A DNA stretch of 64,000 bases from Paenarthrobacter aurescens. GTDB taxonomy: Bacteria > Actinomycetota > Actinomycetes > Actinomycetales > Micrococcaceae. The stretch lies in the NCBI RefSeq assembly GCF_041549525.1, contig NZ_CP157456.1:1178001-1242000 (forward strand). Reading direction: 5' to 3'. The first letter of the stretch is position 1, and every line of letters starts with the position of its first letter. Under the pieces are notes generated by a model. The model ran no database searches. It saw nothing but the letters and a program-made list of their open reading frames with translations, and was not told the origin of the DNA. This document shows positions 46,017 to 54,196 of the stretch, one piece after another. The position numbers were made by a program, and so were the translations under genes.

Positions 46017-46535
46017 TTAAGCGTGCATTTCCCTGTGCGCCGCGGCGAGTTCCTTGTAATGGGCTGCGTTGTGCTTCACGCCCTCAAACTCGTCGTCGGT
46101 AAGTTCACGCCGGACCTTCGCAGGCACACCGGCAACCAGGGAGCGCGGGGGAATGACGGTGCCTTCCAATACCACCGCGCCGGCCGCGATGAGTGAGCCC
46201 GTACCGATCACGGCGCCGTTAAGGATGGTGGCGCTCATACCGATCAGGCAGTCGTCCTCCACAGTGCATCCGTGGACCACTGCGCTGTGCCCCACGGAGA
46301 CCCGTTCGCCCACAGTGCAAGGGAATCCGGGGTCGGCATGGAGGACCACGTTGTCCTGGAGGTTGGACCCCGCGCCCACGCTGATGGCGGCCGTATCTGC
46401 CCGGACGGAGACGCCGTAGAAAGCGCTCGAATCCTCGGCCAGGGTGGCCTTGCCAATGATCGAGGCCGTGGGTGCCACGAAGGCAGTTTCATGGATAACC
46501 GGGGTATCTCCGGCAAAAGTGTAAGAGGGAGCCAT
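46017..46535 (-). CDS. Gamma-class carbonic anhydrase / left-handed beta-helix protein
   Basis: It has 172 residues. Hexapeptide repeats of the left-handed beta-helix run through most of the chain (VIHETAFVAPTASIIGKATL, IGMSATILNGAVIGTGSLIA). Histidines in NVVLHADPG, GHSAVVHGC and the conserved Gln/Asp positions (SNLQDNVV) match the zinc site of YrdA/CaiE-type gamma-carbonic anhydrases. Real carbonic anhydrase activity varies in this family. The ATG at 46535 is used because the helix begins right after; a longer reading adds unrelated residues. Confidence 0.85.
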   Translation of the reverse strand: MAPSYTFAGDTPVIHETAFVAPTASIIGKATLAEDSSAFYGVSVRADTAAISVGAGSNLQDNVVLHADPGFPCTVGERVSVGHSAVVHGCTVEDDCLIGMSATILNGAVIGTGSLIAAGAVVLEGTVIPPRSLVAGVPAKVRRELTDDEFEGVKHNAAHYKELAAAHREMHA

Positions 46536-46545
46536 GGAGCCCAGC

Positions 46546-47211
46546 TTAGTTGGGTGCCGGGGTGCGGAGGACCAGGAACTGGTAGTGCTGGGACCAGTTT
46601 CCAGCACCCGGCCCGGACTCCACGCCCACACCCTCCGGCCATGTTTGGAAATGCTCCACAGAACCGTGCCCGCCAAAAATCCGCATCACGGTTTCGTCGC
46701 TTCGACGGCTGAAGAACCGCCGCGGCTCTTGGAGGTCTTCCGGGTTCAGGACCTCGCAGTCCTCACCTGACCAAAGTCCGACGGCGATCGGCGCACCAGG
46801 TGCGGTGACCCGCACAAGTTCGCGGACGACGTCGTGAATTCCGCTGTTGGGCACGTGCAGAAGGGTGCTCATGGTCCAGGCGGCATCAAACACTGAATCC
46901 GGAAACGGCAGGCTGCGCCCACTCGCCACCGTTGCGTCGAGTCCGGCAGCACGGGCCACGTGAATGCACTCCGGTGATAGGTCCACGCCGGTGTAGTGCA
47001 ATCCGGCGCGGACAAACTCCAAGCCCTCAACGCCGGTGCCGCAACCCAGCTCGAACAACGAGTGGCGGTGTTCGGACTTGACCAAGCGGATGAACCATTC
47101 GCGGCAGTGGACCCGGTGCGGCGTCAGCGCGCGGGTGTTCCTGACCGGTGCCTGGCGGTCGTAGAAAACTGCCAGGTCAGCCTCATGGTGGGCCTCAGGG
47201 ATGCCACGCAT
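46546..47211 (-). CDS. Class I SAM-dependent methyltransferase
   Basis: A 221-residue Rossmann-fold methyltransferase. Motif I is SLFELGCGTGVEGLEFVRAG, followed by YTGVDLSPECIHVARAAGLD, the post-II acid region ASGRSLPFPDSVFDAAWTM and LVRVTAPGAPIAVGLWSGED. No extra domain points to a substrate. It ends 10 nt before the carbonic anhydrase start and begins 22 nt from the purU stop, so purU, this gene and the anhydrase may be co-transcribed. Confidence 0.82.
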   Translation of the reverse strand: MRGIPEAHHEADLAVFYDRQAPVRNTRALTPHRVHCREWFIRLVKSEHRHSLFELGCGTGVEGLEFVRAGLHYTGVDLSPECIHVARAAGLDATVASGRSLPFPDSVFDAAWTMSTLLHVPNSGIHDVVRELVRVTAPGAPIAVGLWSGEDCEVLNPEDLQEPRRFFSRRSDETVMRIFGGHGSVEHFQTWPEGVGVESGPGAGNWSQHYQFLVLRTPAPN

Positions 47212-47232
47212 ACCCTCAGCATAGGAGTGGTG

Positions 47233-48084
47233 TCAGTTGAAAACCACGGTGCGCGTGCCGTCCAAAAGAACACGGTGCTCGGCGTGCCATTGAACAGCCT
47301 GAGCCAGCGTCCGGCCTTCTACATCGCGGCCCATCTGGACGAACTGGGCAGCCGTGCGAGCGTGGTCCACGCGGATGACTTCCTGCTCGATGATGGGGCC
47401 CTCGTCCAGGTCCGCAGTCACGTAATGGGCTGTTGCGCCAATGATCTTCACACCGCGTGCATGCGCCTGGTGGTAGGGCTTGGCGCCCTTGAAGGAGGGC
47501 AGGAAGGAGTGGTGGATGTTGATGGCCTTGCCGTTCAACTCCGTGCACAGATCGTTGGAGAGCACCTGCATGTAGCGTGCCAGGACGGTAAGTTCAGCAT
47601 CGTGCTCGGCAATCAGCTTCAGCAGCTGGGCCTCGGCCTGTGGCTTGGTTTCGGGGGTCACCGGAATGTGGTGGAACGGGATTCCGTAGAACTCTGCCAA
47701 CGGCTCAAGATCGCGGTGATTGGACACGATGGCCGGAACGTCAATGGGCAAGGTGCCGGAGCGCTGCTGGAACAACAGATCGTTGAGGCAGTGGGCGTCC
47801 TTGGAACACAGGATGATGGTGCGGACCTTCTCGCCAACAGGGTTGATCTGCCAGGTCATGCCGAAGGATTCAGCTACCGGACGCAGGGTGGCTGCCAGTT
47901 CCTCCTGGGAGCTGGACGTCGTTGCCTCCACGCGCATGAAGAAGTTGCCTGTGCTGGGGCTTCCGTACTGCTGGGAGTCGGCGATGTTGCAGCCGGACTC
48001 GAGGAGGGCTCCGGCTACCGCGTGGACAATGCCGGGGCGGTCGGGGCAGGAGAGTGTTACAACGAAAGCGGTGGAGTCAGTCAC
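47233..48084 (-). CDS. purU: Formyltetrahydrofolate deformylase
   Basis: A 283-residue enzyme that hydrolyses 10-formyl-tetrahydrofolate to formate and THF, balancing the folate pool. Residues 1-85 are an ACT domain (FVVTLSCPDRPGIVHAVAGA). The formyltransferase-fold part contains TIILCSKDAHCLNDLL, YMQVLSNDLC, NIHHSFLPSFKGAKPYHQAH and HYVTADLDEGPIIEQEV with the catalytic Asn-His-Asp set. The GTG at 48084 has AGG upstream. It is divergent from glyA, with the ZTP riboswitch in the gap. Confidence 0.94.
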   Translation of the reverse strand: MTDSTAFVVTLSCPDRPGIVHAVAGALLESGCNIADSQQYGSPSTGNFFMRVEATTSSSQEELAATLRPVAESFGMTWQINPVGEKVRTIILCSKDAHCLNDLLFQQRSGTLPIDVPAIVSNHRDLEPLAEFYGIPFHHIPVTPETKPQAEAQLLKLIAEHDAELTVLARYMQVLSNDLCTELNGKAINIHHSFLPSFKGAKPYHQAHARGVKIIGATAHYVTADLDEGPIIEQEVIRVDHARTAAQFVQMGRDVEGRTLAQAVQWHAEHRVLLDGTRTVVFN

Positions 48085-48121
48085 ACGATCAAGCCTACCT
48101 GTGCTGCCTTGTTGTACTGTT

Positions 48122-48203
48122 AACGGGTCGCAACTGGCGTTGGGTGGACTACCACCAGGGAGCGGCAATCATGAAGACCACGGATCGTACGCCTGGGCCG
48201 AGG
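48122..48203 (+). ncRNA. ZTP (pfl) riboswitch aptamer in the glyA leader
   Basis: The conserved 5' half GGGTCGCAACTGGCG (48125-48139) is followed by the stem GGTGG-ACTA-CCACC (48143-48156) and AGGGAGCGG (48157-48165). A variable linker of 24 nt then leads to the 3' half CGCCTGGGCCG (48190-48200), the hallmark CCGCCUGGGC of pfl RNAs. Pfl/ZTP riboswitches bind ZMP/ZTP, the purine intermediate that accumulates when 10-formyl-THF is short, and raise expression of folate genes. GATCTCCT at 48234-48241 can pair with the glyA ribosome site AGGAGATC at 48311-48318, a likely translational switch. Confidence 0.85.
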
Positions 48204-48321
48204 GTCATGTCTTACCGTTGCACGCACGTGACCGATCTCCTCCTTCATCAAGAGGACGCAGGAATGCTGCTGCCGGTAGCCTGACCTGTAGCACCACCCG
48301 TTGCCTAGCCAGGAGATCTCC

Positions 48322-49617
48322 ATGACTTCCACAACCACTTCAGCGTCTGTCAGCAACCAGTCGCTCGCCGATCTCGATCCCGAGATCGCAGCAGTCCTCA
48401 ACCAGGAACTTGGCCGCCAGCGCGGCACCCTGGAAATGATTGCGTCCGAGAACTTCGCACCCCGCGCCGTGATGGAAGCCCAGGGCTCCGTCCTGACCAA
48501 TAAGTACGCCGAGGGCTACCCGGGCCGCCGCTACTACGGCGGTTGTGAATACGTGGACGTCGCCGAGCAGCTTGCGATCGATCGCGTCAAGGAACTCTTC
48601 GGTGCGGAGTTCGCCAACGTCCAGCCGCACTCCGGTGCGCAGGCCAACGCTGCAGCCCTCTCCGCCATGATCACTCCGGGCGATAAGATCCTCGGCCTGT
48701 CCCTGGCACACGGTGGCCACCTGACCCACGGCATGAAGCTGAACTTCTCCGGCAAGCTCTACAACGTAGCTGCTTACCAGGTTGAAGAAGACAACTTCCG
48801 CATTGACATGGACAAGCTGCGCGAGCAGGCCATTGCTGAGAAGCCGCAGGTCATTATTGCCGGTTGGTCCGCCTACCCGCGTCACCTCGACTTTGCTGCC
48901 TTCCGCTCCATCGCGGACGAGGTTGGCGCACTCCTCTGGACGGACATGGCGCACTTCGCCGGCCTGGTTGCAGCTGGCCTGCACCCCAGCCCGGTGCCGT
49001 ACTCCGACGTCGTCACCTCCACGGTTCACAAGACCCTCGCAGGTCCGCGTTCCGGTGTGATCCTGGGCAAGCAGGAGTGGGCCAAGAAGCTCAACTCCAG
49101 CGTCTTCCCGGGCCAGCAGGGCGGGCCGCTCATGCACGTCATCGCCGCCAAGGCCGTTGCCTTCAAGATCGCCGGCAGCGAAGAGTTCAAGGAGCGCCAG
49201 GAGCGCGTCCTCGAGGGCGCCAAGATCATCGCTGACCGCCTCAACCAGTCCGACGTCGCCGAAGCCGGCGTCTCGGTCCTCACCGGCGGCACCGACGTTC
49301 ACCTGGTCCTGGTTGACCTCCGCAACTCGCAGCTGGACGGCCAGCAGGCCGAAGACCTCCTGCACTCCGTGGGCATCACCGTGAACCGCAACTCTGTTCC
49401 GTTCGACCCCCGCCCGCCGATGGTCACCTCCGGCCTCCGCATCGGTACCCCTGCATTGGCTACCCGCGGATTCGGTGCCAACGAGTTCACCGAGGTTGCC
49501 GAGATCATCGCCACCGCGCTCAAAGCCGGTTCCTCGGCAGACGTCGAGTCCCTGCAGGCCCGCGTGGATAAGCTCGCCGCTGACTTCCCGCTGTACCCGC
49601 AGCACGAGCAGTGGTAG
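48322..49617 (+). CDS. glyA: Serine hydroxymethyltransferase
   Basis: A 431-residue PLP enzyme that converts serine and THF to glycine and 5,10-methylene-THF. Family landmarks are [52 protein letters not shown], the Schiff-base Lys in [15 protein letters not shown] and the C-terminal [19 protein letters not shown] lies 6 nt before the ATG at 48322 and forms part of GGAGATCTCC, itself a palindrome. Expression should be controlled by the upstream ZTP riboswitch. folD follows after a hairpin. Confidence 0.96.
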   Translation: MTSTTTSASVSNQSLADLDPEIAAVLNQELGRQRGTLEMIASENFAPRAVMEAQGSVLTNKYAEGYPGRRYYGGCEYVDVAEQLAIDRVKELFGAEFANVQPHSGAQANAAALSAMITPGDKILGLSLAHGGHLTHGMKLNFSGKLYNVAAYQVEEDNFRIDMDKLREQAIAEKPQVIIAGWSAYPRHLDFAAFRSIADEVGALLWTDMAHFAGLVAAGLHPSPVPYSDVVTSTVHKTLAGPRSGVILGKQEWAKKLNSSVFPGQQGGPLMHVIAAKAVAFKIAGSEEFKERQERVLEGAKIIADRLNQSDVAEAGVSVLTGGTDVHLVLVDLRNSQLDGQQAEDLLHSVGITVNRNSVPFDPRPPMVTSGLRIGTPALATRGFGANEFTEVAEIIATALKAGSSADVESLQARVDKLAADFPLYPQHEQW

Positions 49618-49666
49618 TCCGCGCTTCCGCGGATAAGTAACGCATCACCCGGGCATTGAACCGGAG

Positions 49667-49710
49667 CCAACGGGATCCGCCGCCACACCTTCGGCGGCGG
49701 GTCCCGTTGG
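49667..49710 (+). terminator. 18-bp hairpin between glyA and folD
   Basis: CCAACGGGATCCGCCGCC (49667-49684) and GGCGGCGGGTCCCGTTGG (49693-49710) pair over 18 positions with one wobble and an 8-nt loop. It probably attenuates transcription into folD, which begins 40 nt further on. Confidence 0.75.
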
Positions 49711-49749
49711 CATGAGCCAACAGGTCACCCACCAGAAAGAGCAGATGGA

Positions 49750-50643
49750 ATGACACAGTCCACCGCACAGATCCTCGATGGCAAGGCCACCGCCGCCGCC
49801 ATCAAGGCAGAACTGACCACTCGCGTTTCCGTCCTCGCCGCTAGGGGCATCGTCCCCGGCCTGGGCACCATCCTGGTGGGCTCGGACCCCGGCAGCACCT
49901 GGTATGTGGGCGGAAAGCACAAGGACTGCGCCGAGGTGGGCATCCAGTCCATCCGCCGCGACCTCCCCGAGGACATCAGCCAGGAAGACCTCCTGAAGGT
50001 TGTCCGCGAGCTGAACGAGAACCCGGAATGCACCGGCTACATCGTTCAGCTTCCGCTGCCCAAGCACATTGACCAGGACGTCATCCTCGAAGCCATGGAT
50101 CCTGAAAAGGACGCCGATGGCCTCCACCCCATGAACCTTGGCCGCCTGGTGGCCAACGTCAACGGCGAGATGAAGTCCCCTCTGCCCTGCACGCCCAAGG
50201 GTTGTGTGGAGCTGCTCCGCCGCCACAACATCGAACTCAAGGGCAAGCGCGTCCTGGTGGTTGGCCGCGGCGTGACCATCGGCCGGCCCATTGGCCTGCT
50301 GCTGACCCGCAAGGAAGTCAACGCCACCGTCATCCTCGCCCACACCGGAACGGTGGACCTGCCGGCGGAACTCAAGCAGGCCGACGTCGTGATTGCCGCT
50401 GCCGGTGTGCCGCACATGATCAAGGCTGAAGACCTCAAGCCGGGCGCCATAGTGCTCGACGTCGGCGTCAGCCGTGTGGACGACGGCAACGGTAAGGCTG
50501 TTGTCACCGGAGATGTGGACCCGGCAGCTGCCGACGTCGCCGCGTGGCTGTCCCCGAACCCGGGCGGCGTGGGTCCGATGACCCGTGCCATGCTGCTGGC
50601 CAACGTTGTGGAGAGCGCTGAGCGCCAGGCGGGCATCGCCTAG
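49750..50643 (+). CDS. folD: Methylenetetrahydrofolate dehydrogenase / methenyl-THF cyclohydrolase
   Basis: A 297-residue bifunctional NADP-dependent enzyme that interconverts 5,10-methylene-THF and 10-formyl-THF. Markers: [20 protein letters not shown] with the active-site Lys, the signature [26 protein letters not shown], the dinucleotide loop [16 protein letters not shown] and [15 protein letters not shown]. Directly after glyA, it turns the methylene-THF made by GlyA into the formyl donor used by PurN and PurH. Confidence 0.96.
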   Translation: MTQSTAQILDGKATAAAIKAELTTRVSVLAARGIVPGLGTILVGSDPGSTWYVGGKHKDCAEVGIQSIRRDLPEDISQEDLLKVVRELNENPECTGYIVQLPLPKHIDQDVILEAMDPEKDADGLHPMNLGRLVANVNGEMKSPLPCTPKGCVELLRRHNIELKGKRVLVVGRGVTIGRPIGLLLTRKEVNATVILAHTGTVDLPAELKQADVVIAAAGVPHMIKAEDLKPGAIVLDVGVSRVDDGNGKAVVTGDVDPAAADVAAWLSPNPGGVGPMTRAMLLANVVESAERQAGIA

Positions 50644-50665
50644 GTTCCCCGAACCTCCCAGCGCC

Positions 50666-50735
50666 CCCATTTCGGGGGTTCCCTGCCAAAGATGCCGTGC
50701 CCACGGCACGTCCAGCAGGGAACCCCCGAAATGGG
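50666..50735. terminator. Compound hairpin with 21-bp perfect arms after folD
   Basis: Arms 50666-50686 (CCCATTTCGGGGGTTCCCTG plus C) and 50715-50735 are exact reverse complements over 21 bp. The loop contains a second hairpin, TGCCGTG/CACGGCA. It starts 22 nt past the folD stop and is presumably its terminator, but the size is unusual. Confidence 0.8.
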
Positions 50736-50736
50736 C

Positions 50737-50769
50737 AGGGCGTACTCCTCCGGGAGTAGGCGCCCTGCT
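50737..50769 (+). promoter_or_regulatory. Dyad before the two-component genes, probable response-regulator site
   Basis: TACTCC-TCCG-GGAGTA (50743-50758) is nested in a longer inverted repeat CAGGGCG/CGCCCTG. The core ACTCCTNNGGGAGTAGG recurs downstream at 52660-52676. It lies about 60 nt before the histidine kinase start, where an activator site would be expected. Confidence 0.6.
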
Positions 50770-50815
50770 CCAATAACCCGACGACACACCCGGGGACCAC
50801 AGCTAGGCTCTGTGT

Positions 50816-51994
50816 ATGCAGCCCCGTTCCCCTGAGCCCACGCGGTATCCGGGGCCACCGCACATCGGAGGCGCCCGGCGTTTTGCCGGCCCGCCCACCA
50901 GTTTCATCGTCATTACGGTGGCTCTGATCCAGATGGTGGGGACGCTGTTCTCGGCAAGCCACCAAAATGCGCCACGGCCCTTGGATGCGCTCGCCATCCT
51001 CCTGCTCCTGGCCGGGCCGGTGGGGCTGGCGTTCCGGAAGCGCTCACCGCAAATGATGCTGCCTGTGGCTCTCGCTGCCACCGGGAGCTACCTCGCTCTG
51101 GGCTACGCCTGGGGGCCGATCGTATTGTCCTTGGCGCTGGCCATCGTAATGACCGCCGCTGCGGGGCTGCGCTGGCAGGCGTGGGCGGGGGCGGGGCTGG
51201 CAGCGGCCGCCGTGATCACAGGTGCCGCGCTGACCTGGGATGAAGACTGGCCCCTGCGGGCGTCCGCCGGCGTCGCGTGGGCCGCGATCCTGGTGCTGAT
51301 AGGGCAGGGATTCCGACGCCGGAGCGAACGTCTGGCAGAATACCGACGCCGCCGCGAGGAAGCACAGAAGGCGGAGCGAGACGAGTACAGGCTCACCCTT
51401 GCCCGCGACATCCACGATGTTGTGGCCCATTCCCTGTCCATGATCAACGTCCAGGCATCTGTTGCCCTGCACGTGGGAGCGGACGATCCGGAAAAGCTAC
51501 GGCCAGCGCTGGAAGCGATCAAAGCCGCCAGCAAGGAGTCGCTCACCGAGGTCCGCCAGCTTCTGGGCGTGCTGCGTGAGGATGTCCCCCTGGCCCCGGC
51601 CGCGCGTCCTTCGCTGGCCAGAATTCCCGAGCTGGCGAAGAACACGGAGCTGAGCGGGCTGCGGGTGACACTTGAGGACTACTCGACACACCAGGCGGTG
51701 GGGCCGGCCCAGCAGGAGGCCGCCTACCGGATCATCCAGGAAGCGCTGACCAACGTCGGGAGGCACTCAGGTGCCCGGTCCGCCGTCGTGCGCGTTGTCC
51801 AAACCGCCGGGGCACTGACCGTGACCATAGACGACGACGGCGCGGGCATGGCTGGCGCGCTCCCCGGCAACGGGCTGACGGGGATGCGGGAGAGGGCGGT
51901 GGCCTTAGGCGGGACGCTCACCTTGCACGAACTGGAGCCGGGACTGCGCGTCGAAGCGACCCTGCCAATACAGCACGAAGGAACCCGCCCATGA
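50816..51994 (+). CDS. Sensor histidine kinase, NarL-partner type (HisKA_3)
   Basis: A 392-residue kinase. The N-terminal ~145 residues hold five to six membrane helices with short loops, so the signal is probably sensed in the membrane. The dimerisation/phosphoacceptor box is LTLARDIHDVVAHSLSMINV with the phospho-His in DIHD. The ATPase domain has RIIQEALTNVGRHSGA (N box), DDDGAGMAG (G1) and GNGLTGMRERAVALGGT. TAGGCT (50804-50809) is six bases from the ATG, so the mRNA is probably leaderless. It overlaps the regulator gene by ATGA. Confidence 0.9.
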   Translation: MQPRSPEPTRYPGPPHIGGARRFAGPPTSFIVITVALIQMVGTLFSASHQNAPRPLDALAILLLLAGPVGLAFRKRSPQMMLPVALAATGSYLALGYAWGPIVLSLALAIVMTAAAGLRWQAWAGAGLAAAAVITGAALTWDEDWPLRASAGVAWAAILVLIGQGFRRRSERLAEYRRRREEAQKAERDEYRLTLARDIHDVVAHSLSMINVQASVALHVGADDPEKLRPALEAIKAASKESLTEVRQLLGVLREDVPLAPAARPSLARIPELAKNTELSGLRVTLEDYSTHQAVGPAQQEAAYRIIQEALTNVGRHSGARSAVVRVVQTAGALTVTIDDDGAGMAGALPGNGLTGMRERAVALGGTLTLHELEPGLRVEATLPIQHEGTRP

Positions 51995-52656
51995 TCCGCA
52001 TCCTGTTGGCCGACGACCAAACCCTCATCAGGGCAGGATTCCGTGCGCTCCTGGACACTGAACCGGACATGGAGGTGGTGGCAGAGGCCGGCACTGGTCG
52101 CGACGCCGTTCGCCTGGCAACAAGAGACAAGCCGGATGTCATCCTCATGGACATCCGTATGCCGGATGGCGACGGGCTCGCGGCCACCCGGGCAATCCTT
52201 AGTGACGCCAACCTGGCCGGAACCCGCATCATCATCCTCACCACCTTTGAACTCGACGAGTACATTGCCGAAGCCGTCCGCGCCGGAGCCGCAGGGTTCC
52301 TGGTCAAGGACACCGAGCCCGCCGAACTGATCCGGGCCGTCCGGGTGGTCCATGATGGCGATGCCTTGCTCTCACCGTCAGTGACCAGGCGCATCATGGC
52401 CCAGCTGGCGTCGCAGAGCCGGGCGGCAGCCAAGGCAGTGCCGCTGGAGCAGGTGACGGACAGGGAACGGGAAGTGCTGGCGCTGGTAGGCGAGGGCTTG
52501 AACAATGCCGAGATCGCAGAACGGCTCTTCATCACACCCCTCACAGCGAAGACCCACGTCTCGCGCATCATGACCAAATTGATGATCCGCGACCGTTCAC
52601 AACTGGTGGTGTTGGCCTACGAATCCGGACTGGTGAAGCCCGGATGGAGCAGTTGA
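51991..52656 (+). CDS. NarL/FixJ-type response regulator
   Basis: It has 221 residues. The receiver domain has the acidic pair ADDQ at residues 7-10, the phospho-acceptor Asp54 in VILMDIRMPDGDG, Thr/Ser in IILTTFE and Lys106 in GFLVKDTEP. A LuxR-type HTH follows (LTDREREVLALVGEGLNNAE-like QVTDREREVLALV, then IAERLFITPLTAKTHVSRIM). It is co-translated with the kinase. Matching dyads upstream of the kinase and of the next gene suggest autoregulation and control of the downstream SHOCT gene. Confidence 0.93.
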   Translation: MIRILLADDQTLIRAGFRALLDTEPDMEVVAEAGTGRDAVRLATRDKPDVILMDIRMPDGDGLAATRAILSDANLAGTRIIILTTFELDEYIAEAVRAGAAGFLVKDTEPAELIRAVRVVHDGDALLSPSVTRRIMAQLASQSRAAAKAVPLEQVTDREREVLALVGEGLNNAEIAERLFITPLTAKTHVSRIMTKLMIRDRSQLVVLAYESGLVKPGWSS

Positions 52657-52658
52657 GC

Positions 52659-52677
52659 CACTCCTGAGGGAGTAGGC
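52659..52677 (+). promoter_or_regulatory. Second copy of the ACTCC-type dyad, upstream of the SHOCT gene
   Basis: CACTCCTGAGGGAGTAGGC, overlapping the end of the response-regulator region. The 17-nt core ACTCCTNNGGGAGTAGG is the same as at 50744-50760. Located ~120 nt before the SHOCT gene. Confidence 0.6.
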
Positions 52678-52796
52678 CGCCGCGGCAAGTTCACTCCCGA
52701 TGGCGGATGCCTCGCCGGCAGCATCAGAGAAGACTCGAACCAGAGCCGAAAGACGGTTCACGCCGGGCATCGGCGCAGAGAGTTTGGATCACTGAC

Positions 52797-53117
52797 ATGT
52801 TCACCGCATTCACTTCAATTGTTGGGAAGACCACAACACTCGGGGGAGTCCTGGCGCAGGTGCCGGCCACCGTTGCCATGCATGGTCCGTGGGGAGACGG
52901 CGTCGCCTGGCCGTTCTTCCTGCTGTTCCCGTTGTTCTGGATCCTCGTGATCGGTTTGTTCATCTTCATTGCACGCAGGACGTGGCGCCGCAATCATCAC
53001 TGGGCCGCAACACAAGGCGCAGAGGGCGTACTTCGTGAGCGCTATGCACGGGGAGAGATTGATGAGACCGAGTTCCGTCAGAGGCTGGAAGTACTGCGCT
53101 CGCAGCCCAGCAGCTGA
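52797..53117 (+). CDS. Small membrane protein with SHOCT domain
   Basis: A 106-residue protein: an N-terminal amphipathic region, one strong transmembrane helix (FFLLFPLFWILVIGLFIFIA), a basic stop (RRTWRRNHHW) and a C-terminal SHOCT motif (VLRERYARGEIDETEFRQRL). SHOCT modules are small oligomerisation-type helices common in actinobacterial membrane proteins. Placed between the two-component genes and an ABC exporter, it could be an accessory or target of the system. A terminator follows. Confidence 0.8.
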   Translation: MFTAFTSIVGKTTTLGGVLAQVPATVAMHGPWGDGVAWPFFLLFPLFWILVIGLFIFIARRTWRRNHHWAATQGAEGVLRERYARGEIDETEFRQRLEVLRSQPSS

Positions 53118-53140
53118 CAGATGTCCACACTGAAACGGGA

Positions 53141-53170
53141 GGGCTCTTGAAAGAATATCTGCAAGAGCCC
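53141..53170 (+). terminator. Intrinsic terminator after the SHOCT gene
   Basis: GGGCTCTTG (53141-53149) and CAAGAGCCC (53162-53170) form a perfect 9-bp stem with a 12-nt loop, followed by TTT. It separates the two-component/SHOCT genes from the ABC exporter. Confidence 0.8.
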
Positions 53171-53266
53171 TTTCACATGTCAGTGGGCGCTACTAGTCTG
53201 CTGAGGGTGCACAATGAAGCAATCCGCTCCGCAAACCCTTCAGAAGCGTCGCGATCCGGCGTTGAC

Positions 53267-54196
53267 ATGAACCGGCCCACCGTCATCAGCGCCCGTAACC
53301 TCACCAAGAGCTACGGCGATCTCACGGCCGTGGACAACATCTCCTTCGACGTCCCGGCGGGGGAGTCCTTCGGCCTGCTGGGACCCAACGGCGCGGGCAA
53401 ATCCACCACCATGAAAATGATCGGTGGCGTCTCCCAGCGAACTTCGGGCACGCTCACCATCATGGGCTTGGACCCCGAATCCCACGGCCCTGAGGTCAGG
53501 GCGCATCTGGGGGTGGTTCCGCAGCAGGACAATCTGGATGAAGAGCTCAAAGTTCGCGAGAACTTGATCGTCTACGGCCGCTACTTCGGCCTGCCACTGA
53601 GCTATCTCCGCCCGAAGGCAGATGAGCTCCTGGAGTTCGCGCAGCTCACGGACAAAGCCAATTCCAAGGTTGACGCCCTCTCCGGCGGCATGAAGCGGCG
53701 GCTCACCATTGCGCGGTCGCTCATCAACGAGCCACGGATTCTTCTTCTGGACGAGCCCACCACCGGTCTTGACCCGCAGGCCCGCCACATCCTCTGGGAC
53801 CGGCTGTTCCGGCTCAAGGAAAGCGGCGTCACCCTCATCCTCACCACGCATTACATGGACGAGGCGGAGCAACTCTGCGACCGGCTGGTTGTGGTGGACA
53901 AGGGCAAGATCATGGCTGAGGGCTCGCCGGCGAACCTCATCCGCGAGCACTCGTCGCGCGAAGTACTCGAGCTCAGGTTCGGGTCCGAGCGCAACGCAAC
54001 CATCGGCGTCGAACTTCAAGGAATCGGCGAGCGGCTGGAGACGCTTCCTGACCGCGTGCTCATTTACGCCCACGATGGCGAAGCCGCACTTGAGCAGGTC
54101 CATGGCCGGGGCCTGCGCCCCATGACCTCGCTGGTGCGCCGCTCGTCGCTGGAGGACGTGTTCCTGCGGCTGACCGGCAGGAGCCTCGTTGATTAG
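53267..54196 (+). CDS. ABC-2 exporter ATP-binding protein, DrrA-like
   Basis: A 309-residue ATPase. Walker A is GLLGPNGAGKSTTMKMIGG, Q-loop VVPQQDNLDEELKVREN, signature LSGGMKRRLTIARSL, Walker B ILLLDEPTTGLDPQARH and H-loop LTTHYMDEAEQLCDR. The NodI/DrrA-like C-terminal extension ends with LVRRSSLEDVFLRLTGRSL, as in drug and lipid exporters. No clear ribosome site precedes the ATG at 53267; an in-frame GTG at 53207 is possible. It forms an operon with two permease genes. Confidence 0.9.
   Translation: MNRPTVISARNLTKSYGDLTAVDNISFDVPAGESFGLLGPNGAGKSTTMKMIGGVSQRTSGTLTIMGLDPESHGPEVRAHLGVVPQQDNLDEELKVRENLIVYGRYFGLPLSYLRPKADELLEFAQLTDKANSKVDALSGGMKRRLTIARSLINEPRILLLDEPTTGLDPQARHILWDRLFRLKESGVTLILTTHYMDEAEQLCDRLVVVDKGKIMAEGSPANLIREHSSREVLELRFGSERNATIGVELQGIGERLETLPDRVLIYAHDGEAALEQVHGRGLRPMTSLVRRSSLEDVFLRLTGRSLVD

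Noticed and set aside
48340..49605. Long open frame (421 codons) opposite glyA
   Set aside because: Complete overlap with the clear serine hydroxymethyltransferase; no ribosome site or family match.
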